Shown here: positions 34,023 to 45,531 of the stretch, in pieces
Layout of the letters: every line of letters starts with the position of its first letter
Position numbering within the stretch: the stretch's first letter is position 1
Assembly (NCBI GenBank): GCA_950295325.1
Contig: OX485804.1
Span: forward strand, 67,186,033 to 67,250,032
Direction: 5' to 3'
DNA: 64,000 bases
Source of the DNA: Polytrichum commune
Lineage: Eukaryota; Streptophyta; Polytrichopsida; Polytrichales; Polytrichaceae
Position numbers and translations under genes: made by a program
The notes under the pieces: generated by a model
The model's input: the letters and a program-made list of their open reading frames with translations, nothing else
Told to the model about the DNA's origin: nothing
Databases searched by the model: none

Positions 34023-36589
34023 GTGCCATAACAGAGCAACTACAAAAGAATAGCAATAGACAACAACAACAACGTGTTGATGGCTGTGTCTAATTGGCAA
34101 ATCAGGCGGCGGGGAAGTGAGTAACATCATTCTACTGTAAGCGAGGAGGATAAACTCGCATGAATGTTTTCTCCATGATCGCATGGGCGAGATGACGGTG
34201 ATGATGGGTAGGCGATTGGATGCAGTGTTCCTTTCAATGGCCAAGTGACAAGGAAAGGCCATCAATGCCGCCACACCGTCGGCGTGGATAGGTATGCGTG
34301 CGTAACCTTGTGTATTTTCTTTTGTTTGCTCAAGGGGAAAGGCAGGTTTTCTTCGGCAAGGTAAGGTAGAAGTAATGAGTGGTTTTGTTTCAGTTAAACG
34401 GGCACTGCAGCAGTTCAGACTCCAGAGCCCAGACGCCCCAGACAACTTGGATTGCACTCAATCCAGTCTGCACCTGAATCATGACGATCTTTAATGTTGC
34501 GGGACTACGGGATAGCTGTTGTCATTGCCACTGCCGAAATTGATTTTGTATTTCAGGAGTGCCTGCTATGCCTGACCTGGTATGGCCGGCCTGACCAAGG
34601 AATTCCTGCCATTGTACGGCTCCTTGCAACAATACAATACATTTCTCACACACAAACACAGACATATTAGAATGACAAACTAAGGACAGCGAATTGTGTT
34701 TTTCTCTCAATCGCCTTGGAGTTTATTCATGACTACTAAGAAGTAGGGCTCCATCACAATAAATATAACCCACATGGCTTACTTCCATTTGGATATATAT
34801 ATATATATATATGTGCATGCACATACGGCATAGTTCGGGAGCATTTTGGATTTATCTGTTTCTTGGAGCTCTTGTTCTGCAGACTGCAACACGATGAAAT
34901 GTTTACATCACAACGATGTACACGAGTCTGCACCGCCTAAATTGAAGCGTACAATTGACGTACCTCGGAAGGAAGCCACCAAGTATATTGTACTCTTTGC
35001 CCCTCTACAGACATGTATGCTTCGTGTAGAATGTGCGGGGGAAGCTGGGGGTGACCTTGGATGGTGGGATCTAAATACCTAATTCTTTGCAGAGAGAGGC
35101 AGACGTTGCTGGAGGTCATAAAAAGATACCATCTCTCAACTCTTGACCACTTACACAGAAAAGCTCAACTGGAAGTCAAGTTAAATAAATGTGCCCTTCA
35201 CACTATGGTAACCTTCCCGAACCCACCTTGCCGGTCAAAACTGGAGGAGGAATTTACTGAAGGATTGGACCGTAGACTCGAAATTTTGGAGGAAAACTCG
35301 AACGTACAGTTCCCTTGGCATTTGCGCCAACAGAAGATTCTACACAATTGAATATCATTCTCGCCACGGAGCCTCCATGCCTGAGCTGCCAGAAATGCTG
35401 CAAGCATTCACACCTACGTCTATAGCTCCAATCCGAACGGGATCCCACACTCCTACATAAAAACTTAACCCCTCGGCAACCCCCCAGACATACTTACACC
35501 TATAATCCAAACTCCTCGAAATTCAATCCAACGACTAGATTCTGGTTCCCCACAGGAACGGATCAAAATCCAGGAGAAAACGTCAATCGAGCCGCACACC
35601 TATTGATCCTACACACGTGACACACATCGGCAGCCACGACGAATTCCTCACGCACATGAGATTGCACAAACTACTCACCAACGGCCGCCTGCAAATTTGA
35701 TCAATATGCATAGCTCCAGAAACTGAATGTTAGCCCACGCGATCGAGGTACACACCTGCTAATTGCAGAACGTGAAATCTTCCTCGGCCAGTGCAATCTG
35801 TAACTACCAATGATGAATGATCCTCTCTCTACACCTCCTCCCTCGACCAAAGGTGCTCAGAAATACTTCTTACATCCTTACACCGCCCCTGGCTCTCAGG
35901 CTGATGATGATATTGCCATCCCAAGAATTGTGTAGCACAACATACACATGAGTTTCTTGCAGTTATTGCCGTGATGAATTCATTTCACCTACTATGGATG
36001 ATGATGGTATGTTGCTGAAACCTCGAGAAAGAGGCCACTCCGCTGTTGTTGCAAGCGTCTCTCCACGCAGTCAGGAAGATTAAAGTAGACAACCTTTATA
36101 CGAGTTCCAAATGAAGGACCACGAAAAGTGGAGGGCCCAGGCCCACCACCAAGTTGCCTTCCGTGCACCCGAATTCAATTCAATTCAGTTCAGTTCACCC
36201 AGTTGCAGAGAATCACTCCTCCAATTCAACCGAATTCATATTCCAGAGCTCGATTATGCCGAGGGGGGCCCAAAAATTGTTTCATGGTTGATTCTGTCGC
36301 CCATGGATCACGCCTTTATGCCAAAGTGGACTTGAAAATCCTACAAATCCGAATTCAAAGCTTGGTGATTTCACCCAGGAGCTAGCCAGCTACTCCGAGA
36401 GTGAGTGAGTGAGAGTGTGTGCTTTCTTCTGCGTTGACAACCTCAGTCAATTAGGGTCCCGCTTGGCATTCTAACAGTCAACTTGTCAAAGTATTGGCTC
36501 TTTGGTGTGGACTGAGGGGAACGTGTAAACTTGCCCACGTCTTGTGTACAATGTGCACATAAGGTAAAATGGGTCTTAAGTGGCTTATT
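34023..36589. other. upstream region of the ABCG gene, no supported gene
   Basis: Open frames of up to 160 codons exist (33975-34457 minus), but none shows a recognisable domain. A (TA)n run lies at 34795-34812. A pyrimidine-rich patch occurs near 35820-35850. Some of this is probably promoter or 5' UTR on the minus strand. Confidence 0.45.
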
Positions 36590-36760
36590 TTCTAAATCGG
36601 GCCCCTAGATTTGATCGCTATGTAGTTCCATGAGGATCAAATCGTAAAGACACATGTTCAAAAGAGATTGGACTACGTCTTCAACTATTTAATAACCACT
36701 CTACACTCAATGGTGAACACAGTTGGGAGGACCTATGAATCCAGTTAACCCTTAAAGGAC
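36590..36760 (-). repeat. dispersed repeat family R, copy 2 (inverted)
   Basis: Contains CACATGTTCAAAAGAGATTG, GACTACGTCTTCAA, CTCAATGGTGAACA and GGGAGGACCTATGA in the same order as the copy at 20790-20890. Confidence 0.65.
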
Positions 36761-37215
36761 AATGTTGCCCCACGGGCTTGGTATTATTTTGGGAGAATCT
36801 TGTTCAAAACTTCTACTCCATTGCACCAAATGGGGTTTTTAGAATGCCAAATCGAGCACCTTAGCAATATCTATACTTCTTTAGAATAGAGCCTATGTAA
36901 ATTAATTGGTTAATCATGCTTAAAATGAATTTTAAAAGATATTTTGGGTGTGGTATCGGGAAAGCATATGCCCTTTAAGGGTTAAGAAATCAACAAACAT
37001 GTACTTATGATGACCAGAATTGAATCTAGGGAGGACGGCTTTTCAATCTAGTTTCTGCAGATGTTTCATCGAAGATTGGCTAATGCAACATGAGTTTTGT
37101 TGTGTAAATCTAAATCAGTTGAAGTTGGAGAACATTGAAAAAATTAAAATAAAAACAAACCAAATAACACTCACATACCTAATGGCACTTATTCTTGACA
37201 CCGCGGGCGAGGGGT
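36761..37215. other. intergenic, nothing recognised
   Basis: AT-rich sequence with short open frames only. Confidence 0.5.
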
Positions 37216-37715
37216 CCGAATTATGTGTTGATCATCTCGTTGGATTAATATATAGCACGTCAAAGTGGATTTAAAAGCCATGCGACTCGTCCAATAAATA
37301 ATTATGAAATAGGGGCATCCATTTGTGCTAACCCATCCAGATTGAGTTTCAATAATTGTTAGATGGGAAGAAGTGATTCTTGGATAACCTAAATTAATGG
37401 TCATATTTAAAACCTCACGATTCTGAGTATGTTGGGAGCATAATTGACACATGGCAATCTACTTGGAATGTGCAAAATTGACAAATCCATGGTCTTACCT
37501 ATCTTGTAGTGAGTTTGGCGAATTTGAGTGCGTAGAATGATTTGATTTCTATGTTGATTATCTCGTTGGATTAAAAACAATGTGTCAAAGTGATTCAAAA
37601 CGATGCAACTTGTTGAAATTAGTCGTGAAATACAGATGTCATTCATTTGTGCTAACCCATATAGGTCATGTTTCAATTGTTGCATGCGATGATATAATTC
37701 TTGGTTTCACTTGTG
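37216..37715. repeat. two direct copies of a ~165-bp segment, about 330 bp apart
   Basis: Copy 1 (about 37222-37385) and copy 2 (about 37551-37705) share TGTTGATyATCTCGTTGGATTA, GTCAAAGTG, GAAATA-rGGCATCCATTTGTGC (copy 2 differs slightly), TTGTGCTAACCCATA/C and TTTCAATwrTTG, followed by ATTCTTGG. They look like a local duplication of unknown origin. Confidence 0.75.
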
Positions 37716-37938
37716 GGCACCAACAACTTGCTACACATGCGCTCCAATTCAAACAACAACAAAAATAGAACACTAACGCACCTAATGTAAGCTTGCTTAG
37801 ATTTGCATGCTTAGGATTAGACTTTTCCATGTAGGTGGCTTGCCCACCAAATTCTAGTGGAAACATAGAAACCAACAAGCTACATGGATATTAAGACTTA
37901 GATGTCCCACCCTTGGGGTTCCATCTCAAGAGTCCAAG

Positions 37939-37972
<34 letters not shown>

Positions 37973-39655
37973 CCCCCCCCAAAAAACTATGGTGGCAAAA
38001 TGGTTTTACTAGCAAAGATAAATTGGTTCACTTGCCTCCAAGATAAGAAAAGCAAAAAAAAAGAACAAAAAACATCATAACATTGCTAAGCTAATGAGTT
38101 ATGTTCAGCTACCTTGACTTTAGATTTAATATGAAACACTAGGATTTCGACATTCAGAAGCTTTATTCTCGAATTTATTGAACACAACTTATGAACACAT
38201 ATCATCAGCTGAGTAATGTTATGGTTGAAGGTGCTCCCATAGATATATTAAATCCATTGATTTCATTACACTATCCCTTGTACAATAAACACAGTTGTAC
38301 AAGTGCCCAACAAGAGTTAAGTTACTCCATTCTATGCATCCCGAGGAAGCCCCACACCTCTACACTCAGTCAGAAGCTCCTTTTTCTCACAATTGCGAGA
38401 CGGTAGATGGCTCTCGTCAATTTCACAAGAGTCATTGTTGTGTCAATTTTAGGCTTGCAATTTTCTATTGTTTGTAATAAAGCTGAACTTATTGCTTATT
38501 CACATCGCAAGGGCATTGCCTTGCTTGGCACCATTTACTTAGCTACACACCACACCATGCTCCATAACATTTCTCGGGCAAGAAGTTATGCACTATGGGG
38601 CCATGACTTCATAAGGGATTATGCCTCCACTGCATAACATTGTTCATATGTTGCAAGTTGTTCAGTGAGGCCCTTTATTAGTGGGAACGATTCCCGAATA
38701 GTGGCCACATTCAGTCTAAGTGTGAAAGATATTTGGGTAAGCAAGGTCTACCGCAAATACTTGGCAAGCCATCTAAAGAATGTTACGTATTCACAAAGGT
38801 CTCAGCCTTTACTCCCACTCACTTCATTTATCGTAGTTGGAGATTTTTGGTTTCATGGGAGGTACGAGACCGAGCATTAGGCCCCATCAACAAGTCCAAG
38901 GAGAATGGGAATGGTCCCCATAGCAACTCCTTTTGCCCGATTTCAAAAATGATAAAGGCCATCACATTAGTTCATAGAGTTGGTTGCTTTAGAAATGATC
39001 ATGTGCAATCATTTAGTTGTATGACATTGAGCATATCCACCGTAGATATCCACGTATGGACAGTGGCAAAATTTGGTGGGGCCAAATAAAAAACTATATT
39101 GTTATTATGTTTTCACGAGGGCTATTTCAAGCCATAGATTTGTGACTGGTGGACATTTGATGGGCCTAAAAATTATGGGAAATTCATTATAAATACGTAA
39201 CATGTTTATTATGATATGTTTGTATGGTCATAAATATTGCCCCATCTAGTATAATGTTTTGGACACTTGAATCGTGTAGACAATGCCATGAGAAGTGTTT
39301 TCTTGCATATCAAGTGCTATATGAGCTTTGAGGCTAGCTTTGATTTGCCTAAAAATTGCACCAATTGTTCATTTCAAGTCCAAGTACAAGATCTTATGGC
39401 TAGAGCTCCAAGTTGACTCCCTTAAGGTAGAGCAAATACGTAAACGCAACAAATGATAAAACAAATGATAAAAACAAGGAAAACTTTACCCTAGCTGGTC
39501 CCTTGGCATCTAGGGGTTAACTTACATGCACATCGACAACATCATCCTTGTCAAGAAACTAATGGCATCTAAGGTAAGCGGATCTTAGGCAAATTTTTCC
39601 TCTCTGCACCCACTTTGTATAGGATAATATATGAAAAACACAATTAGTGTGAGGT
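37716..39655. other. intergenic with short unrecognised open frames
   Basis: Plus-strand frames of 71-118 codons at 38191-39089 are chained closely but show no known motif or consistent splice structure. A block at 37812-37862 (TTTCCATGTAGGTGGCTTGC, CCACCAAATTCTAGTGGAAA) resembles blocks near 44900 and 62850. A (TC)15 tract followed by C10 lies at 37941-37980. Confidence 0.4.
37941..37980. repeat. (TC)15 followed by a run of C
   Basis: Perfect dinucleotide run directly followed by ten C. Confidence 0.97.
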
Positions 39656-39858
39656 GATATTAAGATATTGAATGATCATACATGTTCCCTCCAAAAATGT
39701 TGACTATTGCGTTTAGAATAGCTAACATTTTGAGCACGTAGTTCTATGATCTATTTCTTTACAAGACACATCTTTTTGGTGTCCATTCTTAAATTCATCT
39801 CTAACCACACACCACTCAAATATAAGTATTCATTTAAGACCAAACACCAAATTAGGCA
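39656..39858 (+). repeat. dispersed repeat family R, copy 3 (uninterrupted)
   Basis: Carries GAATGATCATACATGTTCCC, ATGTTGACTATTG, TTTTGAGCACGTAGTTC, TTTTTGGTGTCCATTCTTAA and CACCACTCAAATATAAG. It is the uninterrupted counterpart of copy 4, where a MITE splits the sequence right after GTGTCCATTCTTA. Confidence 0.72.
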
Positions 39859-41099
39859 CATCTACCTAACAAATATTTTCCGACTAATCTCGCTCACTTA
39901 ATTCCATTGCGTTATTTTCAGTATGTATCGTAGTACCGGAGTGAGGTTCCAATCTCAGTTTTTGGAACAAAATTATGTGATAAATAATTAGTTATGATTG
40001 TATCAATTTTCAAGGTAATATCATTTTTACATTTCAATGTAAAATACGAGTTTAACATAAATTTACATTTGATTTACCATAATATGATATTTAATTCTTC
40101 ATATTGTGAAACATTTCAATATCAAAGATAAATACATAAGGGTCTTTGACATGTTAGGATCCACCATAAGTTGTTACCATACTCCTTTATGCTTTCCTTA
40201 TTTCTCACTCCTTGCACTAAATTCCAAAACCATGTCAAAATGTAAGAAATTGCTCATCCAAAAAAAGAAATTGTGTTGACAACTAGTCAACGTGACATTT
40301 CTAGTGTTGTGGATAATTTCATGTAACCCTTTGCAAATAGATTATGTGACGATAAACAATGCCACAACAACATATTGAACCAACCCCCACAACATTTATC
40401 ACTTGATTATTGATATTTATGTTGCCAAAGGTGTTTTGAATCTTAGTCTCTAGAACATGTTTTTAAACCCTTTTTTTTTATTGATGTATTACTTAGATGA
40501 ACATGTTAGTATTATCTTAGTACTTTTGAACGGAGGAAAATGGCAAAGCCTTATTAGTTGTCCTTTGAGCACCTCCACCGTTGCCATGGCATCTCCATCC
40601 AATTTATGTTCTATAGTGATAGTGGATGAGCTTGTGAAGCATTAGGTGCATGAGCCTTAAAACTACAGTGACGGAGGCACAACCGCTAAGCCAAACAATA
40701 GATATTCTTTACATAATATCATTATCCCAAAATGTTGATATTATCATGCGTGTGTGTGTGTGTGCACACGTGCTCTAATATCAATAACTATCCACATACT
40801 ATGTGCATTTTGATATAAAAGTTGAAGTGTCATGAAGATAGCACTTTATAACATGGAAAGAGAGTCTGACCAAGGAAGAGGACCCTCTAATATCATGCAT
40901 ACAAATAGAGTGACATCTTCATTTTTTCTCTCTGAAAATATTTTATCTTGAGTGATTGGAAATGTAGCAAGATGCACTGGCGATCGGTATGCCTTCACTC
41001 TCTCTAAAATAGTGTTAGTGGGAGACGGTTTAGAGATGGAGATACTATGACGTTCGTAACTTGTTACTGCTTTCAAATTCCAAAGACAAGTTGGACAAG
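39859..41099. other. intergenic, nothing firmly recognised
   Basis: A B-box-like GAGGTTCCAATCTCA lies at 39951-39965 and a (GT)n run at 40749-40764. No gene is seen. Confidence 0.4.
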
Positions 41100-41265
41100 A
41101 ATGTAGAATGGTGGGCCATGACCAGGGCTAGACATCGACCTCTTTCAGTTTAGACCCCACCAACATCACCGAAATAAAAGAAGTTTAGTAAATATATCAC
41201 CCCCGTAGATTTCCGGGGCCTAGCTCAAAGAGGTGGATGCTTAGACTTGGCCATGGAACTTCACA
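41100..41265 (+). repeat. dispersed repeat, related to 20100-20480
   Basis: Contains CTAGACATCGACCTCTTT, the CCCACCAACATCACCGA block, TTTAGTAAATATAT and TAGCTCAAAGAGGTGG in the same order as near 20210-20460. Confidence 0.6.
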
Positions 41266-41552
41266 CCATGCCGTAATATACTTTAACTGCAAGGACTTTC
41301 AAAAAGGTCGGACTCCGGCCAACGAAAGCCGGCCGGTGACAAAAGAGAACGAATGAGTGTCCAAAAAGGTGCAATCCATTCAACACCGTTGACACCACTT
41401 TTTGACCCGTGAGATGATAAAGAGCGAGCTTGGTGGGGACGCTTGAGGAGTGAAGGAGACACGGAAGACTACCCTACCTTATACACATGGGATCCCCATG
41501 TGAGATGAATGGTGTTATTAAAAAGGATTTGAATTGCATTGTAACATCACTA

Positions 41553-42456
41553 CACTAATGCCCCCTCCCCACTTGACATTAGCAAATAACCAAAGATTTC
41601 CCTAAAATCCGGGTAAAGCTCCCTCGGTTATAGCGGACACGTCCGGCTATCCCAATGCACCTACAAGAACTTGCTCCAGAGATTTCCAAGTAGGTTTTAG
41701 TTAAGTAGCTTTCACACATGTTCATTGTTTTATCTACCAACCAATGAATGTTGGATAGTTTGTGTCCCATTCCCAAATGCCTTAATACTTACCATCGGTT
41801 TTTGTTAATGAAGCTCCTCGTGCCCTCATAGCTAAGACTAAAAGCAACCAATCACAAGGGCAGGAGGCAACACTTTTAGAGGTCCTACATTCTTGCCTCA
41901 TGTCTAGGTATCGATGGGAGGGTCGATAGTTTTAGCTTAAAACCTCCACTTTTAAGCCATGCCACATCATTTGCCAACTAGGCTCGGCACTAGATAATGT
42001 CGATGGTGTGAACGCTCATTTTTAAGAACCCACTTTTAGGCTTAGCTAATGTCAAGTGGGGAGGGGGCATAACTATTGTAAGTAGCGGTACCGGTTCTAT
42101 TTGTCTCGCTCGATACTACTTTCAAATCGTCCATGTAGTGTCACCGACGTTGAAAGTAGACCTAACATTATTTGTCATTCCTTGTGAGAACATTTGGGCA
42201 CTATAGGTTTACAATGTTGTAAACATTGTCACTTACTAACTGATTTTCATCCAAATTTTAATCATCTATGATTATCTTTCATTACAAAAACGTAAGGTTG
42301 CACAATATACCAAACTTTGTTACGGTATTTGGCATTCGGATGTATTGAATGTAAGTATAGATGCCAACATTTGTGAACCTAATCATAAGAAGTGTCACTA
42401 GAAAAGTAACCACGGTGACATAAAATGCCATACGACATTGAATACAATATTTAGTG
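41553..42456. mobile_element. MITE family M, long form, split by a second MITE
   Basis: The left end CACTAA follows TA (41551-41552), and the right end ...ATATTTAGTG is followed by TA (42457-42458). Between them lies the 511-bp insertion at 41559-42069. Removing the insertion and one copy of its TAA duplication leaves about 390 bp, close to the 371 and 355 bp of the sister copies at 45159 and 58806. The interior GTCTCGCTCGATACTAC, CATTATTTGTCATTCCTTGT and GTCACTTACTAACTGATTTTCATC blocks also match those sisters. Confidence 0.8.
41559..42069. mobile_element. PIF/Harbinger-like MITE nested in a family M MITE
   Basis: The 25-bp terminal inverted repeats are perfect: 41559-41583 (TGCCCCCTCCCCACTTGAC...) and 42045-42069 (inverse). 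Both sides carry TAA (41556-41558 and 42070-42072), the 3-bp TWA duplication typical of PIF/Harbinger elements. The element is 511 bp long with no transposase, so it is non-autonomous. The perfect termini suggest a fairly recent insertion. Confidence 0.88.
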
Positions 42457-42458
42457 TA

Positions 42459-43179
42459 GTAAGCAGCTAGATTATGGTATCTTTTCAAAGAAAGATTGTG
42501 TGATTAAAATATTTGATAAATTATAGTTGCTTGTCGAAAACTCTACAGTTTACGGGTTGAGTGATTTCCGTAAACATGGAATCTCGAAATCTAAAAAGAA
42601 TTATGCATGCCTAGGACCTAGTCCCATGGAACACAACCAAAGAGTTGAGTAGTGTTATGTTGGAGCCATAAGATTGTGAGTTGGTTATGTTAGACTCTTC
42701 CCATTTTAATTAAGGTCCCCTTAATGGGTGTCCCTGTCAGTTGGGGTTATATTAAAGTCTCGAACCCATATCCAAGTTGAATTTGGGTCTCATGGGGGAA
42801 TCCAACGGGCATTGCATAGGAATATTTTGGAGATACTTGAGTTCAAAATGAAGTTGTACACAATTCAATAATGTTGTGACACTAGAAGTGACAAGTCCTT
42901 ATCAGAGTTGGGGAAGTTTTTGAAGCCTTAGTGGCTAATTGCCGGTAGTTGCTACGAAGGGTCGGATTTTTCCCAATTTACATCGGCAAGAGCCGGTCTT
43001 TTGTAAAATCAATTGGCCAATTGCCTATATTTTCATATTTTCATTGGCCAATATCCGATTAAATGGAATTCATATTGGCACTAATTGTTTAAAAAATGTA
43101 TGAAAAGTTATTAGAAATCATTTCTTAGTACAAAATCTTGAATAAGTGAAAAGAAAGGCATGTTCAAAACTTTAAATTT
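42459..43179. other. intergenic, nothing recognised
   Basis: Contains short words recurring around CGGC and CCAATTG (42950-43070) but no clear repeat unit or gene. Confidence 0.45.
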
Positions 43180-43265
43180 GAAGAGTTAATGTCCTTGGCA
43201 GGAATTGAACCTAGCAATGCCTTCACCGCTTGAAGGCCAAGGGTCCCCCAAATCTTCATAGAAGC
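43180..43265 (-). repeat. tRNA-derived SINE-like head (pol III A and B boxes)
   Basis: On the minus strand TGGCCTTCAAGCGGTGAAGG (43239-43220) resembles a tRNA A box, and GGTTCAATTCC (43211-43201) is a perfect B box, 8 nt apart. That spacing is shorter than in a functional tRNA and no cloverleaf forms. A SINE fragment or tRNA relic is more likely than a tRNA gene. Confidence 0.42.
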
Positions 43266-44289
43266 AATTGGATTTGGTCATGGAAAGGTTGCATAATTCA
43301 AAAAGTTTAAGGTTTAGGGTACTTCCTCAAGTGTATCATCAGATGCCCTAGACAAATAGCGCTCTGGATGCTTCCGGCTGAAATCTAGTAACTCACAAGA
43401 AGAATTGGCTACATTTCCGGGACATTTTTATGGTTCATCGGCTGATTGCCGGAGGATTGAAATTACAGTTGGATTGCCATCCGATGGTTGGAAATTTGGA
43501 CCGGCCATGAGGGGAAATCCATCGGCTAATAATGAACTAGCCGTCGGTTTTCCCCGAACATAGGTCCTTGTCGGTTTTCGACTAGTATTTAACCATGTGA
43601 ACCACAAAGAGGAATGTGGCAATGCGCCCCATGCATGTGAACTTTATCCAAACTTGAATTAACATGTGTGTGCATAGTTGCCTATATCAAATACTGAAAA
43701 TGACACTCAAATCTTTAGTCAAAGTAACAATCAAATATTTGAGAAATGGAAGCAATCAACAAGAAGGGAGCAAGTCAGCAAGTCACCACAACACTTAGAT
43801 TATTTAGGACTAAGAAAACATATGTGTGCATTCATAACAAAGAGCAACCTTCTTCAAGCCTACTACTTCTCCTTTGTACTAGTGCACTCACAAGTTTGCA
43901 TTTGCGCCATGTGACCCAGGGGCACTTTTGCCATGAAGGGGATTCTTTGTTTTTTCTTATTTTTCTATATATTATTGGCATAGAAAAGGGGTACATTTAA
44001 TCCCAATGAATCAAATTTGATAGATTGCATGCACCCACACATTTCCAATAATTGTTAGATTGTTTGCATTTATATATCTGATGTACAATTGAAATTGAAT
44101 ATGGGAAAGGTATACACTCCTTAAATGCAAACTTTTAGCTTGGTACCCACTTCTTACATGGGTGTGAAGCATGCAATTAGTGCAAGAAGACTGCCAATCC
44201 TGAAGAGATTCTTAATCATGTATGTAGCCATTTTTACTCACAATTTTTGAAATTTCAATGAATATCTTAGCCATTATTGATGTAGATCG
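43266..44289. other. intergenic, nothing recognised
   Basis: Contains only short open frames and two CGGCTgATTGCCGG-like words. No element ends were found. Confidence 0.45.
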
Positions 44290-44875
44290 TCATTTGGAGC
44301 TCACTACATGGTCATGTACCCCCACCCCCAATTATGTTGATTTGTGAGCCTAAAATTGTTAACAAACTTTGGGCACATAGTCCAGTCTTTTTTACACACA
44401 TGCCTTTTTGGTGTCCATTCTTAGGGCCGGTTCGCACTATGACCAAACTTCGAGAGGAGAAGCGTTTGGACCAATGAAAATGCAGAAATGTCCAAAGTCC
44501 GTCCTCTCGGCCTTCACACTAGAGGCCGAAGTCCAAAGGACGTCGCCTCCAAAAGAGCCTAGGTGGCAACACTTTTAGGAAGTTATGGCGCCAAGAGTTC
44601 GGCCTCTCGAGCAAAGTTTGGGTCGAGCAAAATGCTCGACCCAAACTTCCGTCGCGAGGCCGAACTTTTTTTTCATTAAAATATTCAAAATCTGATAGTG
44701 GATTATTTTAATATAATTTTCAGCCCAAAGGCTTCTCCTCTCCACATAGTTTGGTCCAGAAAAGTGACGCTTGTCCTCTCGACTTGGGCATAGTGTGAAC
44801 CGGCCCTTAACTCCACACCGAACCACACACCCTTCAAGTACAGTTGTCCGATTGAAAAAGTGACCATGGAAGGGG
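44290..44875 (+). repeat. dispersed repeat family R, copy 4, interrupted by a MITE
   Basis: Left part 44290-44423 carries CATGGTCATGTACCCCCAC, GGGCACATAGTCCAG and TTTTTGGTGTCCATTCTTA. Right part 44808-44875 resumes with TTAACTCCACACCGAACCACACACC. The uninterrupted copy 3 at 39775-39825 runs straight through this junction. Confidence 0.75.
44424..44807. mobile_element. Tourist/PIF-Harbinger-like MITE (384 bp)
   Basis: The left terminus GGGCCGGTTCGCACTATG and the right terminus (inverse of CATAGTGTGAACCGGCCC) pair, and the inverted match extends about 30 bp to GAGAGGA. Both sides carry TTA (44421-44423 and 44808-44810). TTA duplication and a GGGCC-type terminus fit PIF/Harbinger. Part of the interior also pairs (for example TTTGGGTCGAGCA near 44619 with the following TGCTCGACCCAAA), making a near-palindrome. 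Confidence 0.9.
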
Positions 44876-45158
44876 GGGGGGACACACTAAGGGTGAGATT
44901 GCATGTAGGCCGCTAGCCCACTAGATTCTAGATAATAGTGAGTTGGAGGTATTCTCATGTAGATAAGCACAAATTATCAACCAACCATTAACTAGTGGCC
45001 TACTAGAATGTGGAGGGCTGTAGACATGGGCCGCTAGACTTCCATGCGCTCACTAGAGCACTTTTTAACCTACAAGAAGGATTAAAGAAGGAGGTTCATC
45101 CTTGGTAACTTGAAGGAGGTTAGTAAGTGGACTCGATTTGAGAAGATGAGAGTAGCTA

Positions 45159-45529
45159 CACTGTATATGATATTCAATATCAACAATTCTAATTGTCTTG
45201 CTCAATACTAATTGTAAACCTCGGTATAGTGTCACCAACACTAAATGTTAATCAAACATTATTTGTCATTCCTTGTAAGTTTTTTGGGGGATTATAGAAT
45301 TTCATTGTGGCAATTACTGTCACTTACCAAGTGATTTTTCATCAAATTTCAATCATCCATGACAACAGTTTATCACAAGTTGCTAACAAGAGAAGGTAGG
45401 GTTTTGGCCAATGGATGAACTCATCCATCATCCATGACAATATTTGTTCACTTATTCATAAGAAGTACCATCCAAAAAGTTACCATGGTGACATAAAATA
45501 CCATATGACACTAAATTTCATATTCAATG
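45159..45529. mobile_element. MITE family M, long form (371 bp)
   Basis: The ends CACTGTATATGATATTCAAT and (rc) CATTGAATATGAAATTTAGTG are inverted and flanked by TA (45157-45158, 45530-45531). The interior (CATTATTTGTCATTCCTTGT, GTCACTTACCAAGTGATTTTTCATC, ATGGATGAACTCATCCAT) matches the copy at 58806-59160 in inverse orientation. Confidence 0.85.
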
Positions 45530-45531
45530 TA

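Noticed and set aside
38191-39089. Chain of four plus-strand frames considered as one spliced gene
   Set aside because: No consistent splice sites or phases join them, and no frame has a recognisable motif.
43180-43265. tRNA gene on the minus strand
   Set aside because: A and B boxes are too close together and acceptor, D and anticodon stems do not form.
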